The notes beneath the pieces are model-generated. The model was not told the origin of the DNA, ran no database searches, and worked only from the letters and a program-made list of their open reading frames with translations. 64,000 nt of DNA, from NCBI GenBank assembly GCA_028274465.1, contig CM051456.1:2543545-2607544 (forward strand), written 5' to 3'. The stretch is from Plantago ovata (taxonomy: Eukaryota > Streptophyta > Magnoliopsida > Lamiales > Plantaginaceae). A program made the translations under genes and the position numbers. Each line of letters starts with the position of its first letter. Within the stretch, counting starts at the first letter, position 1. Below are positions 46,319-57,929 of this stretch, one piece after another.

Positions 46319-47982
46319 CTATCTTATTTTTGTTATAGTTGATACACTACTTATTTTTGTTAATATAGGTTCCAACTCCACATAGCCCTTGATAGCTACC
46401 CGTTCTGCAACGTCTCTTATGTCAAACGTCATTAGTCTGAGCGGGGTAGAACTCTTCAAACGAACACTTCCTTTGCATATAGGTAAGAATTTTAATTTCT
46501 TATCTAAGCTCAAGGATGTTTCTTTCACAGCTGAGTAAAATGTTTCACATTCACCATCTTCCCGATCCTCAAGTGACACTACAATTGAGTCGTAAATTTG
46601 GAGTGGCTCTAACACCTTCTGACCAATGAAAATAGAAAATATTTCCATCGCAGCACGTGTTTTTAGAGGAGGCTCAAGACGACTCGGCTCATCAAAACTC
46701 GACTATAGCACAAAAGTAATAATTAATACAAGTATAAGACTACGGGAGGAAGCAGAACAAAGAAATAAACAACAAGAATAATATAGTAAAAAATAACCTG
46801 ATGATCTTGTTCCATAGCACTAGATTGAGTGGCTTCATATTCAAGATATTCCTATAGAAAAAAAAAAAAAAAAAAAAAAGTAAATAGCAGAAACACTAGA
46901 ATGGGCGAGGGGGAGTAGTTTTTGCAAATCATGCACAAAAGACTAGAAAAACAAACAGTTGAGAAGTAGGGATTGAAAAGTTGACATAGTCGAAAATTCA
47001 GAATTATATTTTTTGTTTTTGTTTTTCAGAATTATACCTCCGCGTAAAAGTTATGAGGTCCACTTGGATCAGGTGAGAATGGATTGACTTCCACTAGCAT
47101 CAAAATACCATCACCCACATCAATGCAATTGGTATTTATACCATGTTCACATCCCAGCTCCACCTTGCAATGTATCCAGTTTTTCTGAGTTTCATGGTCT
47201 AACAAGTTAACACTAACAACAAGTTCGGAGTATGCGGGCAACGCCACCCAATATCTGAAAAGCTCCATTCTGTTCTGAATATCAATCGCCACCCCTTCAT
47301 ACTCAGTAGATGGCTTCTTAAAGAGTATGGATTCTTTAAAGGGGTGTGTCTCGTATGGGCTAACATGATGAGCCGTAACTTCTCCATAAACGTTAATGAA
47401 ATCAGGTGGTGTTGGAGAATGCCTAGGTTTGGGGTAGAAACGAATGTGTACCCGTGCATAAACACCAAACGGAATGGTAGCATATTCCACGAAGAGTGAT
47501 AAATCATTGATACATTTAAGCTCTCGACAATAAACCCGGTTGGAGTATACCTCATCATAGTGCACTTCATCATCACTTCCGATCAAATAGGTTTCATCAT
47601 CATACAAGACCACTCCATTTTCATCATGAAGTTTCAACAGAATAGAGCTTCTGTTGTATACCATGTATCCACCAGGGATGAATATGTCAGATGAACCCTC
47701 TAACCTCAACCTCCCATCATCTCCAAGGGTTTCTTTATCATTTTCACTGCGATTGTAAATGTCATACTTGATCATATCGTCACTGTTTGGATCTCCAAAC
47801 TCAACTTGTATCTGACCATAAATAGAACTGGGTATTGGCATCCCCTCTTCTTTACTCTTGAGAGCAATCGAAATCAATTGCACTAAAGTCCTTGTTCGAA
47901 CTGCCGGTGGACCATATTCGTTATACAGTGTGTTGTACGCCGATGTATGACGAGCTTTTGTCCAAAACATTAACTTAACCAT
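46319..47982 (-). CDS. DUF6598-type protein, JIP60 C-terminal-like (3 exons, 460 aa)
   Basis: Exons on the minus strand are 47982-47038, 46851-46798 and 46702-46319. Junctions are GT-AG and the frame is continuous (460 codons plus stop). The protein is beta-rich and appears to hold repeated units with a (I/V)YG-I-V-type strand, for example IPSSIYGQIQVEFGD near residue 50, FINVYGEVTAHH near 195 and LEPLQIYDSIVVS near 345. Each is followed by NR or phosphate-like loops and L-L strands. This pattern matches the DUF6598 domain, which in barley JIP60 follows a ribosome-inactivating domain. There is no signal peptide and the biochemical role is unknown. It lies head to head with the RIP-like gene at 48.6 kb. 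The family call rests on pattern memory, not a search. Confidence 0.7.
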
Positions 47983-48608
47983 ATTATCAGGGAGGGAGGA
48001 AGGAGAATGCCGAAGAAATTATTTAGGATGCCACGTCATTGCGATTGACCAATCTGGTGGCCGCCCACAGAAATTAACTCAGTCAATTGGATAAACTTCT
48101 CCTTGGTTTATCTGTTAACCAAATGGAATTCCGTATTCAGTAACATGGAATTATCGACCTTCTCCCTCAAAGGAAACAACTCCTATCCAACTTGTCGACA
48201 ACAGCTTGAAAACCGAACGGGTCGGACTCCCCCATGACCCGTAATATTTCCAGTAGCAATACAAAGTTCCTTCGGAATCGCTAGTCAATCCTATTTTCGA
48301 TAGGGGTAGTTGACAATGGAATCCGATTTGGACCAACCCGCACCAATGTCGACCTGATCCAAAGACACACCATCCTGGACCACTTTGTCACGGTCAGGCG
48401 CGCAACTACATCACTAACCAAATAGCCCAGCCCAACACAAGGTTGATGACCACCTAAATTAAGATTTCCACCAGATTGGCCAGGTCCAAGCAAACCCTCA
48501 AATTCGCCCACGTGCAAAACACCAGCAGATGAACTAACATCTTCACTCCTCAGTAGCCGCAATTTTGTTAAGATCGAATATCCCTTCAAATCACCCAAAT
48601 TGGAACTA
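47983..48608. promoter_or_regulatory. Shared divergent promoter region
   Basis: 626 bp separate the start codons of the DUF6598-type gene (minus) and the RIP-like gene (plus). No strong TATA box stands out on either strand. A CACGTG-like G-box was not found; CCACGTCATTG near 48,031 and CCCACGTGCAA near 48,508 contain ACGT cores that could bind bZIP or bHLH factors. Co-regulation is inferred from geometry only. Confidence 0.35.
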
Positions 48609-49902
48609 ATGCCTCCGAAGAAGCACTCACCGCCGAGCGGAATCAAAGAATCACCAAGCAAAGGAAAGGACCCGAAGGAAGATAAAATCAAGTAATGTTT
48701 TTCTTTCCTTTTTTATTTCTTTTTTAGTAAACTCTTAATTAGGTTTTTTTTTTGTTAGTTAGTTTAGTTTAGCCATCATTATTATTATGATAATAATTAT
48801 TATTCTGAATTTAGATTTTGAAATTTACAGGGTTTGCTACGCCGATATTAGTCCTGAAAACAAAAAAATTTTGGTTCTAAATGTTGATACCCCTTATGAC
48901 TATAGTAATCTAATTAATTGGATTAGGGAAAGGGTTTGCCAGGCTGGTTATCATTTTTTTAAACATAATGAAAAACAGGGTGTTATATGTATGCAGCCTG
49001 AGAATGTAGTTCCAAGTAATTGTTTCATGGAAATAGAATTGCACTATAATGGAGTTTTTGAAAATTTGGATATACCAAATAGTTTCATACTATCAAAATA
49101 TGATTTGTACGTCGTTGCGTTTAAAACCCAACGAGCATGGTTTTATTACCCGGGTCATTTTGAGTTTGTAGATAGTGAATTTTTTGAGATTAAGAATTCA
49201 AGTAGTCACGACATTTCTTCACTTAAATATGGTCCATCAGCTATCCTTTCCTCCTTGAAAATTCTGAGAAAAATTCATTCCCCATTACCAGACGGAAGTA
49301 TTAAACCTCCCTTTCCGGAGGAAATTACATCAGCACAAAAATTCTTCTTCTTTTTGTCTGAGTCAGCCCGATTCTCCTTGGTTGAAAAAACAATACTAGA
49401 AACCCTTCAACATACCGCAGAAACAGAGCCCAAACCTCTATATGTGGAAGATTCCAAAGTTTTCAACAATGCTGAAGATGTGAATGAACCTACCAGAATG
49501 AAAAAATCCATGGACGATACAATTAGCCTAAAACCTTCCCGTCGGGTTACAAAAATTATTCAGAACTGGGATACCTTAGGTAAATATTATATAAAATTGA
49601 CGTTAGTGGGACGAGAGACAATGAAGAAGCTTTCAGAAGATCTTGGAAGGTATGGGATCACCTCGTGGGATTCGTTATACCAAGTTTTCGGAAATGGTGT
49701 AATGAAAAGTGACTTGGATGAAGTGTTTGAAGAGATTGGTAATGCATTTGGTAAAAAAGTCCGGGATGATGCGGAAACAAAATTTGGTAGAAAGGTCCCT
49801 GGTAGTGCGTCAAAACATCCTGGTAGTGCATCAAAACATCCTGGTAGTGCGTCAAAACATCCTGGTAGTGCGTCAAAACAAAGTAGGTCGAAGTATAAGT
49901 AG
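48609..49902 (+). CDS. Ribosome-inactivating-protein-like (rRNA N-glycosylase fold) protein, 2 exons, 384 aa
   Basis: The preferred model is exon 1 at 48609-48691 (ATG, MPPKKHSPPSGIKESPSKGK) and exon 2 at 48831-49902, joined by a short GT-AG intron; the frame totals 1,155 nt. An ATG at 48,787 would give a 371 aa alternative starting inside that intron. The RIP pattern is visible: YDLYVVAF with Tyr121 region, KYGPSAILSSLKIL, the active-site helix SESARF with Glu205 and Arg208, and a downstream NWDTLG Trp274. So the catalytic residues of the adenine-removing fold look conserved. There is no signal peptide, which suggests a cytosolic or nuclear form, and the N-terminus is Lys/Pro-rich. Residues 351-378 are four PGSASKH repeats and a basic tail. 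The protein probably depurinates rRNA as defence-type RIPs do. Activity is unproven. Confidence 0.75.
49798..49881 (+). repeat. Four 21 bp coding tandem repeats (PGSASKH)
   Basis: Units start at 49798, 49819, 49840 and 49861 and are nearly identical (one GCG/GCA change, the last unit ending CAA). They encode PGSASKH three times and PGSASKQ once at the C-terminus of the RIP-like protein. The repeat is in frame and a multiple of three, so copy number could vary without breaking the gene. Confidence 0.95.
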
Positions 49903-50179
49903 AGGTTGAGGTTCGAGGTCATTTCCTGCTGGCGGCGCAACAGATCTGCATGAGAAGCTGAAGTAGCTTTTTGAGGCCCCTTTCTATCAAAATATTCCAT
50001 TACATTTCAAGCGGAAGAGGTACTTTTCTTTCTTTCTATCTACTTCATCTCCCTCCCCCCCAACCCAACCCCTATGGTTATTTCTATAAGAGCAGACATG
50101 TGTTCCATGTCTGTAAACTTGATTTTCTATGTGTTTATGGTTAGGTTTTGAATGAGGTTAAATTTGATACAGGTCTTTT

Positions 50180-50972
50180 GTGTAGCAGTACTACCACATG
50201 TGTAGCTCCCCTGACCTTGTTTACAGTCAGCACATCATCAAGATTGGATGTCCAGAGCAGGATGTTTTTTTGGTGTCACCACAACTATGCATGTAAGTTG
50301 TAACAATCTATTTCTTTTTTGCTTCTATTATTTTTTGTTTCGTTTTATTTTTAATTTTCAAATATTTGAAATTACTTGATTTGCTTTTTATCTTTGTTTT
50401 TAATTATTTTGGAGTGATCCTGATCCTGACTGTTGAAGTAGAAATCACCTTTTGTACTAATGGAAGTCTAATAGTTTATTAGGATATTTGAAAAATAGGA
50501 AGTTTGCTTATGAATAATTTACTGTGAAAAGGTGAAAAGAGAAAAATGTAGTTAGCCTTTTGAAAGAGTGGTAGATGTTGTAATTCTTTTTGAGATTGAC
50601 AATGACAGCGATCTCTTGGTTTAAGTGTTGGCCTGTTTGATATTCGAAAACCAGGGAACTAAAATGGTTTCTTTTGTGCTCTTGTTTGATTCATTGTGCA
50701 GTTAATCAATGAGCAGATCATTTCTCTCAACTATGGAGAGTCCGGGGCCGAGATTAGGCCTGTCAAATCTCAGGGGTCATTTAATGGAGTTCAAATTCTT
50801 GTGACTGGCATTTTGATTGGGAGGGGAAGGCACTGTGCGCAACTTTGCCCACACATTCTTTCTTGCACCTCAGGACAAGGGAGGGATACTTTGTTTTGAA
50901 CAATATATTCGAGTATTTCGAGAGTGGCAGTGTGCACCCTACCCTTGGTGCCATTCTTGGACGCTTTCAAGG
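50180..50972 (+). pseudogene. G3BP-like NTF2-domain pseudogene
   Basis: Exon-like blocks match the NTF2 domain of plant G3BP (NTF2 plus RRM) proteins. At about 50,183-50,280 the sequence recalls QYYHxLxxSPDLVY in broken frames. At 50,699-50,970 it reads LINEQIISLNYGESGAEIRP, then VQILVTG, then after a frame change RNFAHTFFLAPQDKGG, then after another change GYFVLNNIFEYFES. At least two frame disruptions lie within one exon. No RRM or Gly-rich tail is found. G3BPs nucleate stress granules; this copy cannot make one. Confidence 0.75.
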
Positions 50973-50974
50973 TA

Positions 50975-52980
50975 GGAATTCAGACCTCTGTGTTAACTAT
51001 GTCTTTATATGCGCACATTCAAATGCAGTTTTTAAGATGGGAAGTACAAAAAAACCTCGTTTGAAGATGTTCCCTTTCTCCGGCCTTGCTTCACCCACTT
51101 CCTCCTTAGTAACCATGTATTTGGTGTACTTGGATAATTCTCAATGTTCAGGTGCTATAAGTTGACCGTTGTAATTGATTTGATCGATGCTGATGAAAAT
51201 AGACACATTGCAGCAAAATGTCCATTCTAAGTGTTACCAAAACTAAAACACAGAACATTACTAATAAATAAATAGGAACTGCCTGTCGTGGGATATAAAA
51301 TCTGAAAGGCTTGTTACATGCTTAATTTCTGAGCTCAGATTGTAGTATTATCCTGAAGAAAGCTCTGTAACATGGTTTTCAAGTGCCCAGGCAGCAATAA
51401 GCTATGGCTAATTAAATTGACAACCCTGTAAATAAACAGTGTTAGCGTCTCCGTAAATTATAATGCCACTAATCTTCTTAAGTAACTTAAGATTATAAAA
51501 CAAAACAAACAACATTTAATGATTGTAATACTTTGTAGGGGTAAGAGAATTTTGGTTAGTCTTACATGTAGGAAGCTAGTTGTGTTCTACTATCATTTAT
51601 CCTTGTGTATTCTGAATTCTCAGATTCACTATAATTGATATGCTCATCTTGTTTTAGGGTCCAAGAAAGAAGATACTTCTTCTAGCATTGGAGTCAAAAG
51701 TGCGAGGAGGATTGGATATTGCAAATTGGTTACCAGCTGCGGACCAGTGTGCTTAATTATGTTTTTATACAGATGAAATTTTCATGTATGTATCTCTGAG
51801 GTTATCTCTAGCTGTATTATTTGGGAAGCAATGAATAAGATGTTTAATTGTAATTCACGGTCAACATTGCGGCGGGATCCAAGTTGGTAGCTAATGCCCC
51901 TTTAATTTATTTGTCAAGTCAAATGGTTGTGTTGTAGTAGTATCTTCTGTATTTTGATCATTTACTGGACATCTCCTCTCATGCTTAGAAGAGAAAGAAG
52001 AAACATGGGTGAAACTTTTGTCTGGTTAATGTTGTAGTACTATAATATTATTGTCCAAGATGTAAATTTGAGCTATACTGGTACCTTAAAGAACAGTGGG
52101 GGAATGTTGGCAGTGGCTGTACATCTTAGGGCCAGATTTGTACATTTTTCTAGTATCTGGTATCCTTTTTGTAATCTTAGTTAGCTACTTAACAATATCA
52201 TATTAAGGTTTCGTGTCCAAGGATCTATAAGTTTGTACACACTAGGACCGGAGAAGCGAAACTATCAGTCACGCGTGACTTAGAGATGAAATCAGGGTCT
52301 GAAAAAACAACTTTGCAAATCAGTTACCGGCCTTATTGGCATTTGCCAAACAATAACCCGATGAAGTGAGTGATCAGGTCACTTGAAACAACAGATGAGA
52401 ACTGATAAAAGACATGCATGTCATTGAGAAATTGGGGAAAGTGTCTCAAGGAATACTAATCTTCCTTTTGTTTATCTTCCCCAGTTTCTTAAATACCTTT
52501 TTTACATTCAGGAACAAAATGTAAAAAATTACTGAAGAGGTTTAACTCAACTACTCAAGTGTACGTCATTTCTCTTACAATAACATAACTTCAATTGTCA
52601 TGTGACACAAAATGCTCCATTTGCAGGAATGGAATCTAAGAAGCCTATCCCAAAAAAAAATAATTAAAATCCTATATGACCACTGTGGGTTGTTGAAACA
52701 AAAACTTGGCACTTGGAAGGTAAACGTGCCAGGAGCGAGCACCATGGTTAGCATTTATGATCTGGAACTAAGCAGTTGTTCTGTAGTTGGTATCAGTCCG
52801 AGAGTAATTGCAAATGCTGCCAGTTTCGTAAATCATCCAGAAACTTCCACATTAGCAGTCACTTTAGTGCAATATGGAGTTGCTGACCCAGGAGCGCCCT
52901 TCCTGTTCCTGTTTTAAATCGTGGCGTTGAGTGAGTGATTGCCTAGGGTCTCAAAGCATATCTTCTGTTCCAGTTAATCT
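50975..52980. other. Region between the G3BP pseudogene and the helicase copy
   Basis: No firm gene. An open stretch after TTTTAG at 51,657 could be further pseudogene sequence. The 101-codon frame at 52,612-52,917 is unrecognised. Confidence 0.35.
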
Positions 52981-53393
52981 TGAAAATTCATCTTCGTCTA
53001 TCCGGCCTTTTTTTTAGCTTCTTCAACAAACGATAGTCCCGCTCAAGCTCATCTGCATCCTCTACTGACTGAGCTGCACGTCTCTTTTGTGCTGTTTTCT
53101 TCTTCAACACAGTGGTTGCAGGTTTTGATGCTGCCTTTGTTTTCTCCTTTTTCTTTTCTTCCTTTGCAGCTTTCCTTGCTTCAAGGTTTTTCTTTCTTTG
53201 TTTTTCACGATGTTTGTCCCTTCATTCACATTTAAAAGATCATCAACACTGGTTATGCACAAAGTGTAGAAAGAATAGAATAAGGCTGCTGTATCAGTGT
53301 ATTGATGAAGTGATCCAATTATCAAGCTTCAGGGAAAACATCATTTTACCCTGTAAAGTTTGTCCTACGGTGTAAACCAAAAGTCTTGACACC

Positions 53394-53405
53394 CCCCCCC
53401 CCCCC
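53394..53405. repeat. C12 homopolymer
   Basis: A run of 12 C in an intron of the helicase copy, followed by TCTCCTCCC. Such runs are prone to length error. Confidence 0.95.
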
Positions 53406-56239
53406 TCTCCTCCCACCAAAAAAACAAAAAAAAAAGGTTCAAGTGTGCAACAGATATGTGATTTGCACCTTATAACCACACTAAAATTTGAACTTCTGGG
53501 AACTAATCAAAAGGAGTTTGAAACTTTAGAAGTTAAAGTGCACATATTGAAACTTTAGGGGGATCAAAGGAGGCTCTTTGCACAAAAAAACCAAACTTTA
53601 GGAGGCAACTTTTTTTTACTATATTTTACCAGTTTATCTATAGATAACAAAGGCAATATTACTATTGTGTTTCATTTATCCTGGATACTTTGTGTTCATG
53701 CATAGAGAAGTTGAATAAAGCGGACCCAGTAGACTCCTTACTTGAATTTGATCTCTTCGACATTTATATCTTCAACAGGAACAAAACCTTCAGTAGAAAG
53801 AGAGTAGTGTTTCACTTCGGACATCAAGGGAAGCTGGAGCAAACCAAATCCCATACCCAATTTCCCAATTTCAAGATCTTTACATCTACAAATCGGGATC
53901 CAAATGATTAGCATAGGATAATTAATCCACATTTTGAATGGGAATAGTAAAATTGTTCTTCTACCTGAGGATATAAGAACAGTGATGTTCTTTATATGCT
54001 CGGATATAAGATACAAAGGCCCTGAGTCCTTTCTCCACAATGTCCCGGTCTTTGATTGCAGCTGATCGTATCTGAAAGATAAATTGTTCATCCATCATAA
54101 TAAGACATGATATAATCATTAGATTATGGTTAACACGCAACACAACATAACTGAAAATGAGTTCTGGTAATGAAAATGGTAAGATCGTATACCTGAGATA
54201 TGATATCATAATCCACGTCAGAGCATGTTCTCTCTTTAGCTGGAGTTCTTTGTGTTTGAAGGTACTCCACATATGCATCCTCCTGAGTAGGATGGAAAAT
54301 TTATATTTGAAAATCCAGCAAATCAATTGCCTGTTTGCAATAAAACAATGCGACCACCAAAGATAAACCATTTGAAAGAACTGACCTTTGGCAACAGAAA
54401 GACGATCGCATTTCCTTCACGTCCCATCCTAGCAGTTCGACCGACTCTATGAACAAACACCTTCGGATCCTGAGGAGGATCATACTGCATGTAAAATAAA
54501 TTCAAATGTTAAGTTATATAGTTTCTTAATACGTTAAGACCAGAACAATGATCGCAAAGTGACTGCTTATTAACCTGTATTATGTACTCAACACCTGGAC
54601 TGTCCAGGCCACGTGCAGCAACATCAGTGCGAAGAAGAACACCAGCGGAGAGAGATGTAAATGATGCTAAAGCCTTCTCCCTCACAGACTACATTGATTA
54701 CTTAGTAAAGTTAAATTGTACTCAAACTCTTATGATTTTACATTATATTGACAAAATTACCTGCTTCATCTTGCCATGAAGAGAGATTAAAGGATACCCC
54801 TTCAGAACTGAGAGATGTGGAAGTACTGTTCCCCAGTAATCCACACAGGCACAAGTCATGAAATAGCTGCAAGATGAATATATCCATTAAAACATCCAGC
54901 AAATAAACTTGGGTGAATTATTCACTATACTTCGAATAACAAGACCTACACTATGATTTTCTGAGTCTTGTTTTTAAAGAGGAGGTCAACAAGTTGATGG
55001 GGTTTCTTGTCTGCTGCACACATGAGATACTGCAGATTCAGATAGCCATGGCCATAGCACAAACATTAGTACAGGCTTTGAATCTTGAATTAATTGCATA
55101 GTCAAGGTCAGTGGCGACAAACAGGAAGAAGTGAAACAAACCGAAGACAGCAAGATGTACCTCCACACTAAGGGCTGGAGGTGTTGAATTATTTGCTTCA
55201 GTTCGAACTTTAACTCTCACAGGATTCCTCAATCCTGCTTTTGCCAGCTCTTCAACTGCCTTGGTTTGAGTAGCTGAAAAAAGACCAGTTCTCCGCTGCT
55301 TGTTTAGGCGAGACTGCTTCTCGAATCCCATATCAAGTAGCCTATCCGCTTCATCCAGGATCAATATCTGTTTCACAAAATATTACCATTAAAAGAATAA
55401 AGGAACGGAACTCGCTTCATAGAATCAGCCCTATTATGCCAAGGAATTCATAGTGCAAATTAACCAAACCACACCATTTAGATCAAACGGAATGGAACAG
55501 ATCAAAGGGAATGGAACGCCTTATGAAACTAATCCTACCATGCAGGGGAACCATTTCTAGTGCAAATGAACATCTTCTTCCTTTCTTAAACAAAAAATTG
55601 AGGGGGTAAGGTGAAAAAGGGTATGATCCTACTAGAAAAATCATTAAATAAGAAAATAAACTATGGATAAACGGGGAATCAATGATCACCACAATACCAT
55701 GCTTAGCGACAGAGGACAGTCTTCTATATGAATGTTTGGTAAGACAGCTGGGCATAGAGAAGTACAGTGGAGTAAATAACAAATTAACAGTTACTTCAGC
55801 TATCGGGCAGTTGCAAAGTTTCTGCTTACTATAAGTCTATAACGTAGAAACACATAGCATCGAACATCCATAAAGATGATTATTTCGTTTATAATACACA
55901 CATTGAACACCAAAGATAATGCTTTTTGCAAATACTCTGTAAAGAACTCAAGATAAGCACTCTACCTCAATGTCCTTGAAATCCAAAAAGTCCATCCGAT
56001 CCATAATATCGCCCCAACCTTCCAGGAGTCCCAATCATCAGATTTGCCCCTTTCTCTTCTATTATTGCAACATCATGCTTAACTTCCCGTCCCCCAACCA
56101 ACAGCATTGGCCTAACATTTGACAATGTCAAAACAAAAGGTTCTGCAACCTCAAATATCTGCGACGCCAACTCCCTTGTGGGTGATATAATTATTCCCTT
56201 AACCTGTAGCCACAACCAGGGAATTAGGTTCTGTTTGGA

Positions 56240-57410
56240 AATTCATACTGAAATCATTTTCAGACTTACTTTTGCTTACAGTTGAAAGTAGTTGCTTTTA
56301 TTTTTGAAAAAGTATACAATGCAATTTTTTATGCATTGAGCAGAATCTCACTTGATGATTTCAAACATGGCTTAATTCTACCTCAGTCAAGAATCTCCCC
56401 GTATGATTGCTGATCGAGCTGATTTCAGGTCAAAATCTAGAAATTCTATCTCCTATCAGTGTTCATGATAACAGCACATAACATAAAAACAGTAAAATTA
56501 TCATTTGGTGACAATGGACACCGAAACAAACGCTTTTCAGGGGTAAATTTGCTTGCATTGTCAAGTAGAGTAGGGTGCCCCAGATTATCCTGGATTTTTT
56601 AGAATTTTAATGAAAAAGGAGGAACACCTAATTAAAGACAATGAAACCAGTGCTGTTTGTGATACTGGAGCCTATAAAGATAAAATTTCAACAAGAATGC
56701 ATGTGTTCAAGCCTGGATGTGCCCAACACAAAAGGTCATGGCAATCTCTGTTTCAAGGTGAATTACAGAATAGATGGATATAACAATCGGTGAAGAAGTG
56801 AGTTATATTATTCCCTTGAGGTTTGTGGCAGAGCCAGAACAGAACTGAATTACTTAACAAATGGTATGCTTTTTATAGAATTCATGACAGTCCTAATATG
56901 GCAAGTGACTGACAGATGCAGTCGTGCACTACTTAATCTCCCGAAAGAAGTTCTGGAAATGTGTATCCAACGCTAATGCAGCAAGAAGCATGGGCAGAGA
57001 ATGTATTGTTGGTTCACCATTAAAGCCTAGCATAACTAATCATTCTATCAAATCGCAATTCAATGATAGCTTAACCAATATGCTATCCAAAAGAAACACA
57101 TCAACGGTCAAATGAAAACGCACATCACCAATAATACATTCTTGGCCACAAATCATCTCGATCAAGATCATTGATCATACATTCAGCTGGTGGGATGAGA
57201 AACTATAGTACTTTAGAATCCATCTCGGTCGGCAATCATAAGGGGAAAATTCTTACTGAAATCATTTTCGGACTTACTTTGCTAACAGCTAAATATATAT
57301 GGTTGCATTCAACTTTGAAGAAGTATAGTACACTACAATACAATTGATTTATTTATTTTGAATTAAACAGAAACTCAGTTGATGATTTGAAAATGGCTTG
57401 ATTCTAGAGA
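56240..57410. repeat. Two related ~150 bp segments in helicase intron 1
   Basis: TGAAATCATTTTCAGACTTA at about 56,249 and TGAAATCATTTTCGGACTTA at about 57,259 each start a segment of some 150 bp. Both end near GATGATTT-AAA-ATGGCTT-ATTCTA. The two copies are diverged, in direct orientation and about 1 kb apart, possibly from an old repeat. Confidence 0.65.
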
Positions 57411-57929
57411 GCAAACACGGAAAATAGGGAAACCAAACAACACATAAAAGAACATTAGAGCTAGAAAAGCATGTGCAAACACAACATTAGTACCCTTCAC
57501 CATCAACCTGTAAAACAAATTAATTTCAACGACACCATGTTATGAAAGTAGATACACTATTGTTATTTTCATAAATTAATCTTTTCATAAATGATTGAGG
57601 CTGATAAGTAAAACTTTTGTAAGCACAAGAGGTTGAAATGACCTGGTGAATCTTACGAGGGTCAGCACGGCGGATAATCTCAACGAGAGGGATGACGAAA
57701 GCAAGGGTTTTGCCGGAACCGGTGGCAGCATCAACGGAAACATCCCTTATTGGTATTGTTTTGGCTTGGACCGGCGTGCAGAAATCGAAGCCGGAGCGGG
57801 TGAGGACTTCGAGAATCGGTTCGGAAAGCGGCGGTAATAGCCATTGGAGAACAAGTGTAGCTGCTCTGCTCAACGAACAAAATTTGGGGTTTAGAGTTTC
57901 AGATACTTTTTATATACTATATATATAGG

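Larger units (their letters stand above)
52988..57873 (-). pseudogene. RH18: DEAD-box RNA helicase RH18-type copy, probably a pseudogene
   Basis: Eleven exon blocks on the minus strand: 57873-57643, 56203-55966, 55367-55161, 55029-54950, 54866-54761, 54688-54575, 54484-54386, 54282-54193, 54071-53965, 53885-53742 and 53219-52988. GT-AG sites are all present. Motifs: Q motif [45 protein letters not shown] and HRVGRTAR, followed by the RH18/DDX55-type [28 protein letters not shown] region and a Lys-rich tail. The family acts in large ribosomal subunit biogenesis. Defects: one extra base after TPGRL (exon 2 is 238 nt, 237 expected) shifts the frame to an early stop. About 4 residues are missing between TIP and the P-loop, and 5 after GFEKQ. 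The only ATG in exon 1 (57,844) is out of frame. The frameshift lies in a G run, so a sequencing error there is possible. Confidence 0.82.

Noticed and set aside
48281..48691. 136-codon minus-strand ORF upstream of the RIP-like gene
   Set aside because: It is antisense to the proposed first exon of the RIP-like gene and its shared promoter, has no recognisable motif, and its composition is Gly/Leu/Ser filler.
49587..50000. 137-codon minus-strand ORF rich in CFDALPG repeats
   Set aside because: It is the antisense shadow of the PGSASKH coding repeats in the RIP-like gene.
57643..57873. Helicase start at 57,873
   Set aside because: The codon there is TTG. The only nearby ATG (57,844) is in a different frame, which instead supports a pseudogene.
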